From Lentibacillus halodurans (GTDB lineage Bacteria; Bacillota; Bacilli; Bacillales; Amphibacillaceae): a stretch of DNA of 64,000 nucleotides. Location: positions 62,001 through 126,000 of the forward strand of contig NZ_FOJW01000007.1 of the NCBI RefSeq assembly GCF_900112045.1. The letters are read 5' to 3'. A program made the translations under genes and the position numbers. This document shows, piece by piece, positions 44,777-53,579 of the stretch (position 1 is the stretch's first letter; each line of letters starts with the position of its first letter). The notes under the pieces were generated by a model, which worked only from the letters and a program-made list of their open reading frames with translations, ran no database searches and was not told the DNA's origin.

Positions 44777-46689
44777 ATTGCTTTCAACAACAGTCTCTTC
44801 AGGAGCGGGGCAAAATGTTCAGGCAGTTGGCCGACAGATGGAATCATGATGCGTTCTCTGCCATAGATATTGTGCATCAGGTTGTCTTCCTGTTCACTGA
44901 TCTCATCTTCCGCAAGAAACATGCCGATGACGTCGATACCTTTTTTGCGGGCTTCAGAAACGGCCAGGTTCGTATCAATGATACCATTTTCATGGTAATT
45001 AGATGCGGCTGGCTCCCCGTCAGAGAAAACGAGCAAAAATCTGTTCTTCTCGCTCCTTGCTACCAGTTCTTCCGTGGCGACACGGATACTGAAACCGTCC
45101 CGGTTGTCTTCCTGTGCTTCCAGCTGCATGATCTTTGCTCCATGATGTTGATACAGTGAATCGCTGAACGAATGAATGACATGGAAATAATTAGGTTTGT
45201 ACTGGTCTTTTACTGCCGTTGCATCTTCCCAAAACCCGATGATGGAATGGGGAATGTTTAAGTTTTTTAGCACTTCATGAAATAGGACAATCCCTTTTTT
45301 GGTTTCTTCCATCTTGTTCAGCATTGAGGCGGAGCAATCCACAAGCAGCGTGAAGGCAGCGTCCATCTCATTGGATGCTTCATTTTTTTTATAAAAAATC
45401 CGAGGGTATTCCTCCGTCACAGCACTGATTAATTTTTTCGACAGACGGCCTGCAGTCAGATTGCGGCGAGGTGTTTGCCGCTTATGTTCCAGCATCTTGT
45501 CAATCGTTTTGGATAATCTTCGCTGTAACGGAGCAATTTCTTCAGTATATTGCAAGTATTGTGCCTTATCAGAATCGGTCGGTGTTTCGGCGTTTTTGAT
45601 TACTTTAACAGCGTATTGATTTTCCCGGCCATAAGCGCCGCCTGCAGATTCCTTATTTTGACTGTCTTGCTGTTTGTTCATGGCTTCCATGTCGGAATAG
45701 TTGTTTTGCTCACTTTTCCCGGAGGCGCCCTGGATTGATACAAGAGCTTGATCGCCTTCTTCCGTTTCCCGTGTGCCTTCTCCCATCAGGCTTGATCTGG
45801 TTCCCTGTTCGAGCTCAAACTGCAGGAAATTCTGCTTTCTGCCAGCATTTTCATTTTCTCCATGCCATGTGGGAAAATTCTGTTCAAATGTGTCGCTATT
45901 TTCTTTGCTTACATCTTCTTCCAGGCTGTCGTTGGCCAGCGGGTCGGTACGAGTGATCTCATCAAATACACTTTGTTCTGTATAGTTGGCAAGATCGCTT
46001 ATTGGAAATATGACATAATCATGGGTCATGTCTGAATAATGGTTTTCCAGCCGCAAGACGATTCGTTCTAAGATTTTTGTCACATCCACTGTGCTGTCTG
46101 CTTCAAAAAGCTCGAAAAGAACTGGTTTCAACCCATTCAGCTGATCTGTCTGCCGGTTATTTGCCGTGGAGAAGGAAGGGTCAGGTGAATCGGCTTGGAT
46201 CAACAGATAAATCAGGCAGTATAACTCATCAAGGGAGAGGCTTCTCGTAACGTTTGCCTCCAGCTGCTGCGTAAAATATTGTCTGAGATAATCCCGTCGA
46301 ATGGCGAATAAATTTGCTGTACCAGGCCGTTCCCTTTTAACGATTTCTTCCAGCCGGATATTTTCAAACAGTGTGAATAGCTGACCAGCGAATTTTGGGA
46401 GTGCCGATTTGGAGATGTGCTCCATAAATGCTTGCATCGTGTGGACGTTGGAATGATGGAGCGTTCCAATCGTTCTAAGCAAGATGTCGGTTTTGAATCC
46501 CGCATCCCTCGCTCTGGTGTTACCAATCCCCCAATTGGCGCTGGCTGTTATACGGTTGTTTTTTATATCAATGACTGATCCATAGGCATACTCGAATTTT
46601 AAATCAGAGATTCCCGATAAAACAGCGGCAAAGTCCTGTAGCTGCAGGAAAAGGCGGGTGTCGATATTGGTTTCTCGGAAACGAAACAT
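44773..46689 (-). CDS. yojO: VWA-domain protein, YojO/NorD-like
   Basis: This 638-residue protein is the partner of the AAA ATPase encoded just upstream. The C-terminal von Willebrand A domain has the metal-ion site at Asp451 in LLVDCSASM and FSDGEPAASNYH. The long N-terminal half is helical, and the centre (about 270-380) is rich in Glu, Gln and Asn and likely disordered. In NorQ/NorD and CbbQ/CbbO systems such pairs insert metals or remodel a client enzyme. In Bacillus (yojN-yojO) the client is unknown, and no nitric oxide reductase gene is nearby. It starts 57 bases after yojN stops. Confidence 0.87.
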   Translation of the reverse strand: MFRFRETNIDTRLFLQLQDFAAVLSGISDLKFEYAYGSVIDIKNNRITASANWGIGNTRARDAGFKTDILLRTIGTLHHSNVHTMQAFMEHISKSALPKFAGQLFTLFENIRLEEIVKRERPGTANLFAIRRDYLRQYFTQQLEANVTRSLSLDELYCLIYLLIQADSPDPSFSTANNRQTDQLNGLKPVLFELFEADSTVDVTKILERIVLRLENHYSDMTHDYVIFPISDLANYTEQSVFDEITRTDPLANDSLEEDVSKENSDTFEQNFPTWHGENENAGRKQNFLQFELEQGTRSSLMGEGTRETEEGDQALVSIQGASGKSEQNNYSDMEAMNKQQDSQNKESAGGAYGRENQYAVKVIKNAETPTDSDKAQYLQYTEEIAPLQRRLSKTIDKMLEHKRQTPRRNLTAGRLSKKLISAVTEEYPRIFYKKNEASNEMDAAFTLLVDCSASMLNKMEETKKGIVLFHEVLKNLNIPHSIIGFWEDATAVKDQYKPNYFHVIHSFSDSLYQHHGAKIMQLEAQEDNRDGFSIRVATEELVARSEKNRFLLVFSDGEPAASNYHENGIIDTNLAVSEARKKGIDVIGMFLAEDEISEQEDNLMHNIYGRERIMIPSVGQLPEHFAPLLKRLLLKAM

Positions 46690-46746
46690 GTTTATTCTCC
46701 TAATTGAATCTCATTTATTTTAAAAGGTCTTTATCATGGCATTGTT

Positions 46747-47628
46747 TCATCCGAATAACGTTTCTGCCATGGTGAGCACTAAATCTTTTTCGTTGCTTTC
46801 GTCCAGCTTATCAGCAATTGCACGGCGAATGGCCCGTTTTGGCGGGATCGTTTTGCTTAAGTCACAAGCATCAAGCAATGCACGGATGGATGCGGCATCT
46901 TCCGAGAGTTTTCCTTGTTGGACAGCTTGAATCAGATCATTCGACAGACGGACAAACAGATCAATTGTGTGTTCATGATCCAGCAAGCTGTTATCCTGAA
47001 TCAGCTTTTTCAGCTGCTCACCTTCCAAATATGGGATGTCAATGACAATGAAGCGGTTTTTCAACGCTTCGTTCAGGGGAACTGTGCCAACATAGCCTTC
47101 ATTGATGGCAGCCACCACACCAAACCCTTCTTTGGCGGTGATGATTTCTTCGGTGAATGGGTTTGTGATGGTCCGGCGATAATCGAGCACCCCGTTGATG
47201 AGCGGAAGGGTTTCCGGCTTGGCCATATTGATTTCATCGATGTAAAGGAAAGTTCCGTGTTTCATCGAATTGGTGACAGGACCTGGCACAAATTCGATCA
47301 TCTGTTTGTCACCTTCATATGCAATTGTTTTAAACCCCATTAAGCTTTCCGCATCCAGATCAACCGAACAATTTACATTGAACATCGGCTGGTTAAACAA
47401 GTTAGAAAGTGTTTCGGCAAATCGTGTTTTTCCCGAGCCAGTCGGACCTTTCAGAAGAACATTTTTCCCCATGCTTAAGGCAGTGATTGCATCGGTCAGC
47501 AGGTCTTGGTCAGGCGGCACATATCCGCCATTCCGGATTAAATCATTGAATCCATTGCTGCTTATATGGCTGCGGCTATTATCGATTAATTGCCTGATCG
47601 TCTCAGGCAGCTGATTGTATTGTGTCAT
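46747..47628 (-). CDS. yojN: MoxR/NorQ-type AAA ATPase, YojN-like
   Basis: This is a 293-residue AAA+ ATPase: Walker A GPTGSGKT (61-68), Walker B FLYIDEINMA, sensor 1 VVAAINEGYVGTVPLNEAL with the arginine-finger region NRF, and a helical lid ending MAETLFG. It forms a chaperone-like ring with the VWA protein encoded next. ATG 47628 follows AAAGGAGCA. The pair corresponds to B. subtilis yojN-yojO. The function as activator of a metalloenzyme is inferred from the CbbQ/NorQ family. Confidence 0.9.
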   Translation of the reverse strand: MTQYNQLPETIRQLIDNSRSHISSNGFNDLIRNGGYVPPDQDLLTDAITALSMGKNVLLKGPTGSGKTRFAETLSNLFNQPMFNVNCSVDLDAESLMGFKTIAYEGDKQMIEFVPGPVTNSMKHGTFLYIDEINMAKPETLPLINGVLDYRRTITNPFTEEIITAKEGFGVVAAINEGYVGTVPLNEALKNRFIVIDIPYLEGEQLKKLIQDNSLLDHEHTIDLFVRLSNDLIQAVQQGKLSEDAASIRALLDACDLSKTIPPKRAIRRAIADKLDESNEKDLVLTMAETLFG

Positions 47629-47707
47629 AGCTGTGCTCCTTTCATCAGCTATTGTAACCTTTGTGATGCAGGGAAGAAAGTTTTAGGCATGTGTGATATA
47701 GGATAAG

Positions 47708-47820
47708 TCGATTGCGCGATGGAACAACCTAATTCGCACGGCATTGTCACGATTTCGCGCGATGACCTTATTGAATCGCGCGGGCTTCATATCACACCGC
47801 GCGATTCCGCTTTTACGCAA
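47708..47820. repeat. Degenerate GCGCGAT-type repeat, copy 1
   Basis: Motifs such as ATTGCGCGAT, TTTCGCGCGAT, AATCGCGCGG and CCGCGCGATT recur about every 23-27 bases. Bases 47731-47765 match 53363-53397 at 27 of 35 positions, so this is the same family as the stretch after the proline dehydrogenase gene. Its role is unknown. Confidence 0.6.
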
Positions 47821-47865
47821 CACCTGACAGTAGCATATAAAGGGATTATCGAATCAATCACGACA

Positions 47866-47903
47866 AAATAAAAGCGCCCGCTCTTTATTCATCGAGACGC
47901 TTC
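47866..47903 (-). terminator. Terminator of nhaC
   Basis: On the minus strand AAGCGTCTC pairs with GAGCGGGCGCTT (with bulges), followed by TTATTTT. It lies 26 bases after the nhaC stop. Confidence 0.7.
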
Positions 47904-47928
47904 TTATGCCAACCTGTTTTGTTTCTGC

Positions 47929-49347
47929 CTATGTTGTTTGGGTACTTTCCGAATCTTGTTCAGTATACCAAATAAATTTATTGGTATAGCCATAAATAAT
48001 CACAAGGATAATCGCAGCAAAATTTAGCCACATATACGGCAAATATTGCAGTACGGGAACCCCGAACATAGCAGCCATGAATATACCATTGTCTGACCAT
48101 GGTACCATCCCTGACGTTAACGTGCCGCCAACTTCGGTATTCCGGGAAAGAATTCGTCTGTCAACTTTTAATCGATCGTAGTTTTTTTCCATAATCTTTG
48201 GTGTTAAGATTAACGACACATACATGGCACACCCAAAGATGTTGGATAAAAATCCTGTCATCAGTGTTGAAACGGATAAACGCCCGGTATTTTTAATGAA
48301 ATTTGTAAAGGATTCAACGAGGACCTGCAATGCGCCAATATAGTTTAATAAACCGCCGAATCCGAGTCCGAGAATAATGACCATGACTGATCCAACCATT
48401 CCGGTAATGCCGCCACGGTTCAACAGCTCATCCATAAATTCATTTCCGGATTGCAGACTAAACCCGTCATAAGCAGTATTCAAGGCTGATATGAAGTCCA
48501 TATTCTGAAAAACAGCAGCCCAGACGGCTCCGAGCAAAGCCCCGAAAGCAATTGTCGGTACAGCTGGTTTTTTCATGGCCAATAATAAAATGACTGCGAG
48601 AGCAGGCATCAGCATTATCCAGTTGATATTAAATATACCGTCGATAGCCGTCATAATGGAATCTACCCTGCTTAAGTCCACATTATTTGCTGTATATGTA
48701 AAACCTGCAATCGTAAAGGCGGTTCCGCTGATGATTAAAGCCGGAACACTTACGTAAAGTAAAGATTTGATATGCTCAACAATATTAACTTTAGTGATCG
48801 AAGCCGTCAACACTGTGCTGTCAGATAACGGTGATAGTTTGTCTCCAAAATAAGCACCTGATAATACGGCACCCACCACCATTGGCAAAGGAATGCCAAG
48901 CCCTTCACCAACACCAACCATAGCGATACCTGCTGTGCCCGCTGTTCCCCAGGAAGTTCCTGTTGCCAAAGATGTAATGGCACAGAGTATGACTGTGGCT
49001 AATAAAAATATACTGGGATGAATAAACTCCAATCCGTAATAAATGATGCTAGGTACAATACCGCCTGCAATCCACGTGCCAATCAATGCACCAACAGCAA
49101 TGAGAATCAGCACTGCTTCCAGACCATTGAATATCCCATTTTTAAGCGCTTCCTGCAAATCATTGTATTGGTATCCTAGCCTTAATCCCAAAATAATGAC
49201 CAAAAATAAAGCGATAAATAAAGCTAATTGAATAGAAAGATCAAAAATGCCAGTAAACGAAAAAGCAATAGCCAGGAATAAAACGAGTAATATAATGACT
49301 TCTACAATGGTTGGTTTTCTTTCGCTGTTTTCCTGATTTTCACTCAT
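47929..49347 (-). CDS. nhaC: Na+/H+ antiporter NhaC
   Basis: This 472-residue membrane antiporter with about eleven helices expels sodium in exchange for protons. NhaC blocks present are ALIGTWIAGGIVPSIIYYG, TGTSWGTAGTAGIAMVGVGE, LSGAYFGDKLSPLSDSTVLT and FGCAMYVSLILTPKIM. ATG 49347 is preferred because AGGAG lies seven bases upstream; the ATG two codons earlier is only one base from it. It is a single gene with its own terminator. It fits a sodium-rich or alkaline lifestyle, along with the sodium symporters nearby. Confidence 0.95.
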   Translation of the reverse strand: MSENQENSERKPTIVEVIILLVLFLAIAFSFTGIFDLSIQLALFIALFLVIILGLRLGYQYNDLQEALKNGIFNGLEAVLILIAVGALIGTWIAGGIVPSIIYYGLEFIHPSIFLLATVILCAITSLATGTSWGTAGTAGIAMVGVGEGLGIPLPMVVGAVLSGAYFGDKLSPLSDSTVLTASITKVNIVEHIKSLLYVSVPALIISGTAFTIAGFTYTANNVDLSRVDSIMTAIDGIFNINWIMLMPALAVILLLAMKKPAVPTIAFGALLGAVWAAVFQNMDFISALNTAYDGFSLQSGNEFMDELLNRGGITGMVGSVMVIILGLGFGGLLNYIGALQVLVESFTNFIKNTGRLSVSTLMTGFLSNIFGCAMYVSLILTPKIMEKNYDRLKVDRRILSRNTEVGGTLTSGMVPWSDNGIFMAAMFGVPVLQYLPYMWLNFAAIILVIIYGYTNKFIWYTEQDSESTQTT

Positions 49348-49552
49348 TTTCATACTCCTCTCTAAAAAATCATCATTTTCAATGATAAAGCTTTACGAAG
49401 GTTGATTATAACGTATGATAAAAGTCATACCAACATGTGCTTGATTTTTTTGATTGTGAAGGTGCAGCATGCTTGATGAGGTTTGAATGACGTCTTTTGA
49501 GCAAGCTGGAAGGAGATAAGGGTTAACAGGCATGGTTTGATTGGATCTGCGT

Positions 49553-49589
49553 AAAAAGCGCCCCACTCCACTTATGAACGGGGCACTTT
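49553..49589 (-). terminator. Terminator of the second AGCS gene
   Basis: On the minus strand AAAGTGCCCC (49589-49580) pairs with GGGGCGCTTT (49564-49555), followed by TTAC. It lies eight bases after the stop codon. The 49393-49552 stretch between here and nhaC shows no gene I can support. Confidence 0.75.
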
Positions 49590-49597
49590 CTTTTATT

Positions 49598-50947
49598 CTA
49601 GGCCGTCTTTTTCTTTTCGGTGGCGCGTAATTCATTAAATCGCTTCGTTTCCTTGACAATAACACCTGACAGGAATAACAGACCGATTAAGTTCGGTATG
49701 GCCATTAAGCCATTGAAAATATCTCCTAGATTCCATACCGTTTCCAGTGACAGGGTTGCTCCAGGTATGATCGCCAGTACAAAGATAACCCGATACAGCA
49801 TGGTTAAGTTGTCACCAACCAGGTATGTAAAACATTTTTCCCCGAAGTAGGCCCAGCCCAAAATAGTCGAAAAGATAAAGGATAATAGTGTCACAGCGAC
49901 GATTACATCTCCATATCCGGGCAGCAGTGCTTCAAATGACTGAGCTGTGAGTGCAGCACCTTCCGTACCGGTTGCGTATAAATTCGCCATTGTAAGGGTA
50001 AGACCTGTAACCGTACAAACGATAATGGTATCGATAAATACTTGTGTCATGGAAATGAGTGCCTGACGAGCAGGTACGTCTGTGCGGGCAGCCGCAGCAG
50101 CAATGCCGCCTGTACCCAAACCTGCCTCGTTCGAAAACAGCCCGCGCGCAACCCCCATTTGGATAACGGTTCCGATTGCACCGCCAGCAACGGCCTGTCC
50201 AGTAAATGCATCCCTGAAAATTAATCCGAAAGCTTCCGGTACTGCATCGATATTCAGAAAAATAATGATAAAACCAGCAATCAGATAAAAAACGACCATG
50301 ACAGGAACGATAATACTGGCCGTTCGTCCGATACTTTTGACACCGCCGATAATAACCAGTCCAACGAGAACAGCGAATACCAGACCAGTCACCCAGAGCG
50401 GAATATTAAACACATCATTGGCGACGTCTGACGCAGCATTCGCCTGGATCATATTGCCAATCCCGAAAATAGCTGCAAAAACAGCAAAAACAGCAAACAG
50501 CATGGCCAGCCATTTCTGTCCCAGGCCCTTTTCAATATAGTACATTGGCCCCCCGGACATTTCACCTTTGGCATTTTTTTGCCGGTATTTGACACCGAGA
50601 ACCCCCTCGGAATACTTTGTCGCCATCCCGACAAGTGCTGTAATCCACATCCAAAATACTGCACCGGGCCCCCCGGCTACAACAGCCGTCGCCACTCCAA
50701 CAACGTTACCGGTTCCAACCGTTGCTGCCAAGGCTGTCATCAGTGCCTGGAAGTGGGAAATATCCCCTGTAGATTCCTGATCATGTTTTTTAAAGGTGAT
50801 TCTTAGCGCGTAAGGCAGCATTCGAAAGGAGAAAAACGCCAACCGTACTGTTAAGTATAAACCTGTTCCAACTAATAGGATGATTAGCGGTAAGCCCCAA
50901 ATGAAACTGCTTATTTCACCACTTATGTTCGCAAGCCAATCTGCCAT
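49598..50947 (-). CDS. Sodium:alanine/glycine symporter, AGCS family (second copy)
   Basis: This 449-residue sodium-coupled amino-acid symporter has GGPGAVFWMWITALVGMATKY, GGPMYYIEKGLGQKW, LFSNEAGLGTGGIAAAAA and FSTILGWAYFGEKC. The last two motifs are closer to B. subtilis AlsT/YrbD-type proteins than to the 21.2 kb paralogue, which has SNEAGWGTS. ATG 50947 follows AAAGGAGGAAT. It is monocistronic. The substrate is probably alanine, glycine or glutamine, which sequence alone does not settle. Confidence 0.94.
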   Translation of the reverse strand: MADWLANISGEISSFIWGLPLIILLVGTGLYLTVRLAFFSFRMLPYALRITFKKHDQESTGDISHFQALMTALAATVGTGNVVGVATAVVAGGPGAVFWMWITALVGMATKYSEGVLGVKYRQKNAKGEMSGGPMYYIEKGLGQKWLAMLFAVFAVFAAIFGIGNMIQANAASDVANDVFNIPLWVTGLVFAVLVGLVIIGGVKSIGRTASIIVPVMVVFYLIAGFIIIFLNIDAVPEAFGLIFRDAFTGQAVAGGAIGTVIQMGVARGLFSNEAGLGTGGIAAAAARTDVPARQALISMTQVFIDTIIVCTVTGLTLTMANLYATGTEGAALTAQSFEALLPGYGDVIVAVTLLSFIFSTILGWAYFGEKCFTYLVGDNLTMLYRVIFVLAIIPGATLSLETVWNLGDIFNGLMAIPNLIGLLFLSGVIVKETKRFNELRATEKKKTA

Positions 50948-51116
50948 ATGATTCCTCCTTTGTAAAGCCAGATATAGTATAAAAGGTATATGAATATTTT
51001 AAAAATGTCAATAAGTCCGACGAGTGATACCGTCGACTCACATCGGATTTTGTCATAATGTGAGGGAAAGCGGTTAAAATAAACATAAATCAGGCAAGAA
51101 TAGGAGGGCGGAGCAA

Positions 51117-51269
51117 ATGTCAGAAGAAAATAAGAATCAAAATAAAGATAAGAACACACAAAATAATAAAAACAGGTTTGTTAAGCAAAAACCTGATCCT
51201 GATGTAGAGTTGCCTGAAGATCGAGCGTTTCTTAATTTGGATAATAAGCGGAATAAACGGAACCGTTAG
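51117..51269 (+). CDS. Very small hydrophilic protein
   Basis: This 50-residue ORF is backed by a strong ribosome site (TAGGAGGGCGG) and followed by its own terminator. It begins MSEENKNQNKDKNTQ, continues FVKQKPDPDVELPEDRAFLN and ends NKRNKRNR. It is rich in Asn, Lys and Asp, with no Cys or Trp, and is probably disordered. I do not recognise the family. Its signals make it a real gene rather than a chance frame. CATAAT (51054-51059), preceded by TG one base upstream, may be its -10. Confidence 0.65.
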   Translation: MSEENKNQNKDKNTQNNKNRFVKQKPDPDVELPEDRAFLNLDNKRNKRNR

Positions 51270-51313
51270 AGGGATTGTCGATTTTTGGAATTCGATTGCA
51301 GATGACGGGTGGG

Positions 51314-51346
51314 AGCTGCTGGTTCCATATGACCGGCAGCTTTTCA
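51314..51346 (+). terminator. Terminator of the small ORF
   Basis: AGCTGCTGGTT (51314-51324) pairs with ACCGGCAGCTTTT (51332-51344) with one mismatch and a T-rich 3' end. Confidence 0.7.
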
Positions 51347-51401
51347 TTTTCTGAAAGGGTGACCTTATGCGGGTGGGAAATTACTAAGGTGCAGGACACC
51401 G

Positions 51402-51474
51402 CTGATTTTCTGTTTTAGTAAAAAGGCGCACCACGATAAGAAAATCAGGTATGCATACTGTCAGGCATACGTCT
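51402..51474. repeat. Inverted repeats in the 51.4 kb gap
   Basis: CTGATTTTC (51402-51410) and GAAAATCAG (51440-51448) are a perfect 9-base inverted repeat. Just beyond, GTATGC and GCATAC form a smaller one (51449-51472). No T run or gene is attached. They lie in the 286-base gap before the convergent acetyltransferase gene. Confidence 0.45.
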
Positions 51475-51555
51475 ATTCGACCCTATGTTTTTCCACGCTA
51501 TGCTGCTTGTTTTGTATGCTAATGATGATCATCTCCCAAGGCTGTTATTTCGGAG

Positions 51556-52086
51556 TTACTGTTTCAGCATTTTCCAATAGTCCCAATAGTCCCGTTGAAA
51601 AAGACTCATCATAACACCATCATGATATTCTCCATTGATAAAGAAGTGTTCAATCATTTCTCCTTCAGCCTTGAAGCCGACTTTTTCATATATGTGACTG
51701 GCCTTTTCGTTCACTTTATCGACAACTAAATACAGCTTATGCAAATTAAGAACTGAAAAAGCATAATTCACCGCTAATTTAGTAGCTTTGCTGGCATAGC
51801 CATTTCCCTGATGATTAGGATCGATGATAATGGCAAATTCTGCATTACGGTGCCTTTGTTCAATCTCAAACAGGCCGATAAATCCCAAGCTTTCGTTGCC
51901 ATTGGTTAAAATGAATTCACGATTTCGTGGATTGTCATGATTTTTGTCATAGTTTTCTTTCAGTTTTTCCATGGACATATAAGCTTCACTGAACCAGTAA
52001 TTCATCACATCGGGATTATTGAACAGGTGGTGTAAAAATGATAAATCATCTTTTTCCAGCGTACGCAGTCGCAGATTAAGGGTCAT
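51556..52086 (-). CDS. GNAT acetyltransferase, SpeG-like (spermidine/spermine)
   Basis: This 176-residue acetyltransferase starts LNLRLRTLEKDDLSFLHHLF and has FIGLFEIEQRHRNAEFAIII, the acetyl-CoA loop HQGNGYASKAT and the end IYEKVGFKAEGEMIEHFF with INGEYHDGVMMSLFQRDYW. This layout matches SpeG spermidine N-acetyltransferases, which lower polyamine levels. Ribosomal-protein acetyltransferases of the RimJ/L type are related alternatives. ATG 52086 follows AAGGAGAG; an earlier in-frame ATG has no ribosome site. Single gene. Confidence 0.82.
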   Translation of the reverse strand: MTLNLRLRTLEKDDLSFLHHLFNNPDVMNYWFSEAYMSMEKLKENYDKNHDNPRNREFILTNGNESLGFIGLFEIEQRHRNAEFAIIIDPNHQGNGYASKATKLAVNYAFSVLNLHKLYLVVDKVNEKASHIYEKVGFKAEGEMIEHFFINGEYHDGVMMSLFQRDYWDYWKMLKQ

Positions 52087-52217
52087 GGGTGTACTCTCCT
52101 TCTGTCTTTTTAATTTAATTTTATCAGAATCCTCGGTGGTAATCATTCTTCATAGATTAATGCACACTATTCATTGCAAATGATAAAAACTGATGTTTTA
52201 TTTTTCTGTATGTTTTG

Positions 52218-52238
52218 TAGTATAATAGAATTATACTA
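52218..52238 (+). promoter_or_regulatory. Operator over the -10 box of the proline dehydrogenase gene
   Basis: TAGTATAA (52218-52225), five bases, TTATACTA (52231-52238) is a perfect palindrome. It contains the likely -10 box TATAAT (52221-52226). A repressor bound here would block transcription. The regulator is unknown. Confidence 0.65.
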
Positions 52239-52300
52239 GCGTAATTTGATACTGCTTATAGAATACATGGTGTTTAAATGAAGTCGAAGGAGTTTTCAAT

Positions 52301-53314
52301 ATGACGAATTTAACAAGGGATTTTTTCATTGGTCTATCAAACAATCAATTTTTAAATAGTCAGGCGAAAAAATGGGGCTTTTTTCTGGGTGCAGACAAAT
52401 TTGTTGCGGGTACAACTGTTCAAAGTGTTGTGAAAGCGGTTAAGGAATTAAACCAGTATGAGATCAGCTGTACTCTGGATAATCTGGGTGAGTTTGTTTC
52501 AGATAAATCAGAAGCCGGTCAGGCAAAGGATAAAATCATCACGCTGCTCGATATGATTGATCAGGAAAATGTCAATTGCCACATATCGGTTAAATTAACC
52601 CAGCTTGGACTGGATATCGATCAAAACTATTGTATTGAAAACATGAAAGACATTCTCGATACCGCCAAACAATATAATATTTTCGTTAATATAGATATGG
52701 AAGACTACTCGCATTATGAACAGACATTGGAAGTGCTCAACGTTCTCCGTAAGGACTATGACAATGTCGGGACAGTTATTCAGTCGTATCTATATCGCGC
52801 AGAAGACGATTTGGCAGACTTGAAAGATGTGCGGATCAGACTTGTCAAAGGTGCTTATAAAGAAAACGAAGAGGTTGCCTATACTGACAAACAGGATATT
52901 GACCGTAACTTTCTGAAACTTGCAAAACAAAGGCTGTTGGGCGATACGTTCACATCCATTGCAACCCATGATCATTATATTATTGATGAATTGAAAGCGT
53001 TTGTTCAAGAATATCATATTGATAACGATCAATTTGAATTTCAAATGCTTTATGGTTTCCGGAATGATATGCAGCATAAGCTGACAAATGAAGGCTATCA
53101 TTTCTGCACGTATATTCCGTTTGGCGATGACTGGTTTGGTTATTTCATGCGGCGTCTTGCAGAGCGGCCGCAAAATATGAATCTGATTGTAAAAGATACG
53201 CTCTACACAGAGGATAATAAATTGAAAAAAGCTCCAATTGTTGCCGGTGCTGCGGTAGTTTCCGCGTTAGCATTATGGCGGGTTAAGACAAAGCGTAATA
53301 GGGAAAATGATTAA
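52301..53314 (+). CDS. putB: Proline dehydrogenase (monofunctional)
   Basis: This 337-residue FAD enzyme oxidises proline to pyrroline-5-carboxylate, passing electrons to quinone at the membrane. The TIM-barrel motifs VRIRLVKGAYKENEEVAY, FEFQMLYGFRND and YIPFGDDWFGYFMRRLAERP are clear. Bacillus enzymes of this type usually end soon after the last motif. Here about 35 extra residues follow, including a hydrophobic segment (APIVAGAAVVSALALW) and a basic tail, which looks like a C-terminal membrane anchor. GAAGGAG precedes ATG. No P5C dehydrogenase gene is adjacent. Confidence 0.93.
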   Translation: MTNLTRDFFIGLSNNQFLNSQAKKWGFFLGADKFVAGTTVQSVVKAVKELNQYEISCTLDNLGEFVSDKSEAGQAKDKIITLLDMIDQENVNCHISVKLTQLGLDIDQNYCIENMKDILDTAKQYNIFVNIDMEDYSHYEQTLEVLNVLRKDYDNVGTVIQSYLYRAEDDLADLKDVRIRLVKGAYKENEEVAYTDKQDIDRNFLKLAKQRLLGDTFTSIATHDHYIIDELKAFVQEYHIDNDQFEFQMLYGFRNDMQHKLTNEGYHFCTYIPFGDDWFGYFMRRLAERPQNMNLIVKDTLYTEDNKLKKAPIVAGAAVVSALALWRVKTKRNREND

Positions 53315-53361
53315 TTAATGTACAGTGTCGTGAAGTGGGGCGCTGGAAGTGGGCGTATTGA

Positions 53362-53480
53362 AAATTCGTACGGCAGGTGTACGATTTCGTGCGATGCTTC
53401 CTTCAATTTGCACAACATAATGTGATTTTACGCCACGGTGTCCTTCAATTGCGCGATAACTTCTACATTCACGCAATCAA
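53362..53480. repeat. Degenerate GCGCGAT-type repeat, copy 2
   Basis: It contains ATTCGTACGG, TTTCGTGCGATG, ATTTGCACAAC, TTACGCCACGG, ATTGCGCGATAA and ATTCACGCAATC at roughly even spacing. It aligns with 47731-47765. It fills the gap between putB and the HAD gene. Confidence 0.55.
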
Positions 53481-53579
53481 TTGTTCAAATTGTGCAGTGG
53501 ATCAATTGATTCGTTTAATCGTCAAATATAATTTACTGTCTATATAGACTATCTTACAATGAAGCGAAGAGGTGATAAC

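Noticed and set aside
44755-45159. Plus-strand frame opposite yojO
   Set aside because: Antisense shadow of a well-supported gene, starting inside the terminator.
46736-47343. Open frames on the plus strand opposite yojN
   Set aside because: Antisense shadows without start signals or recognisable protein features.
47708-47820. CRISPR array
   Set aside because: The repeated words are short and degenerate, and the spacing is too close for repeat-spacer units.
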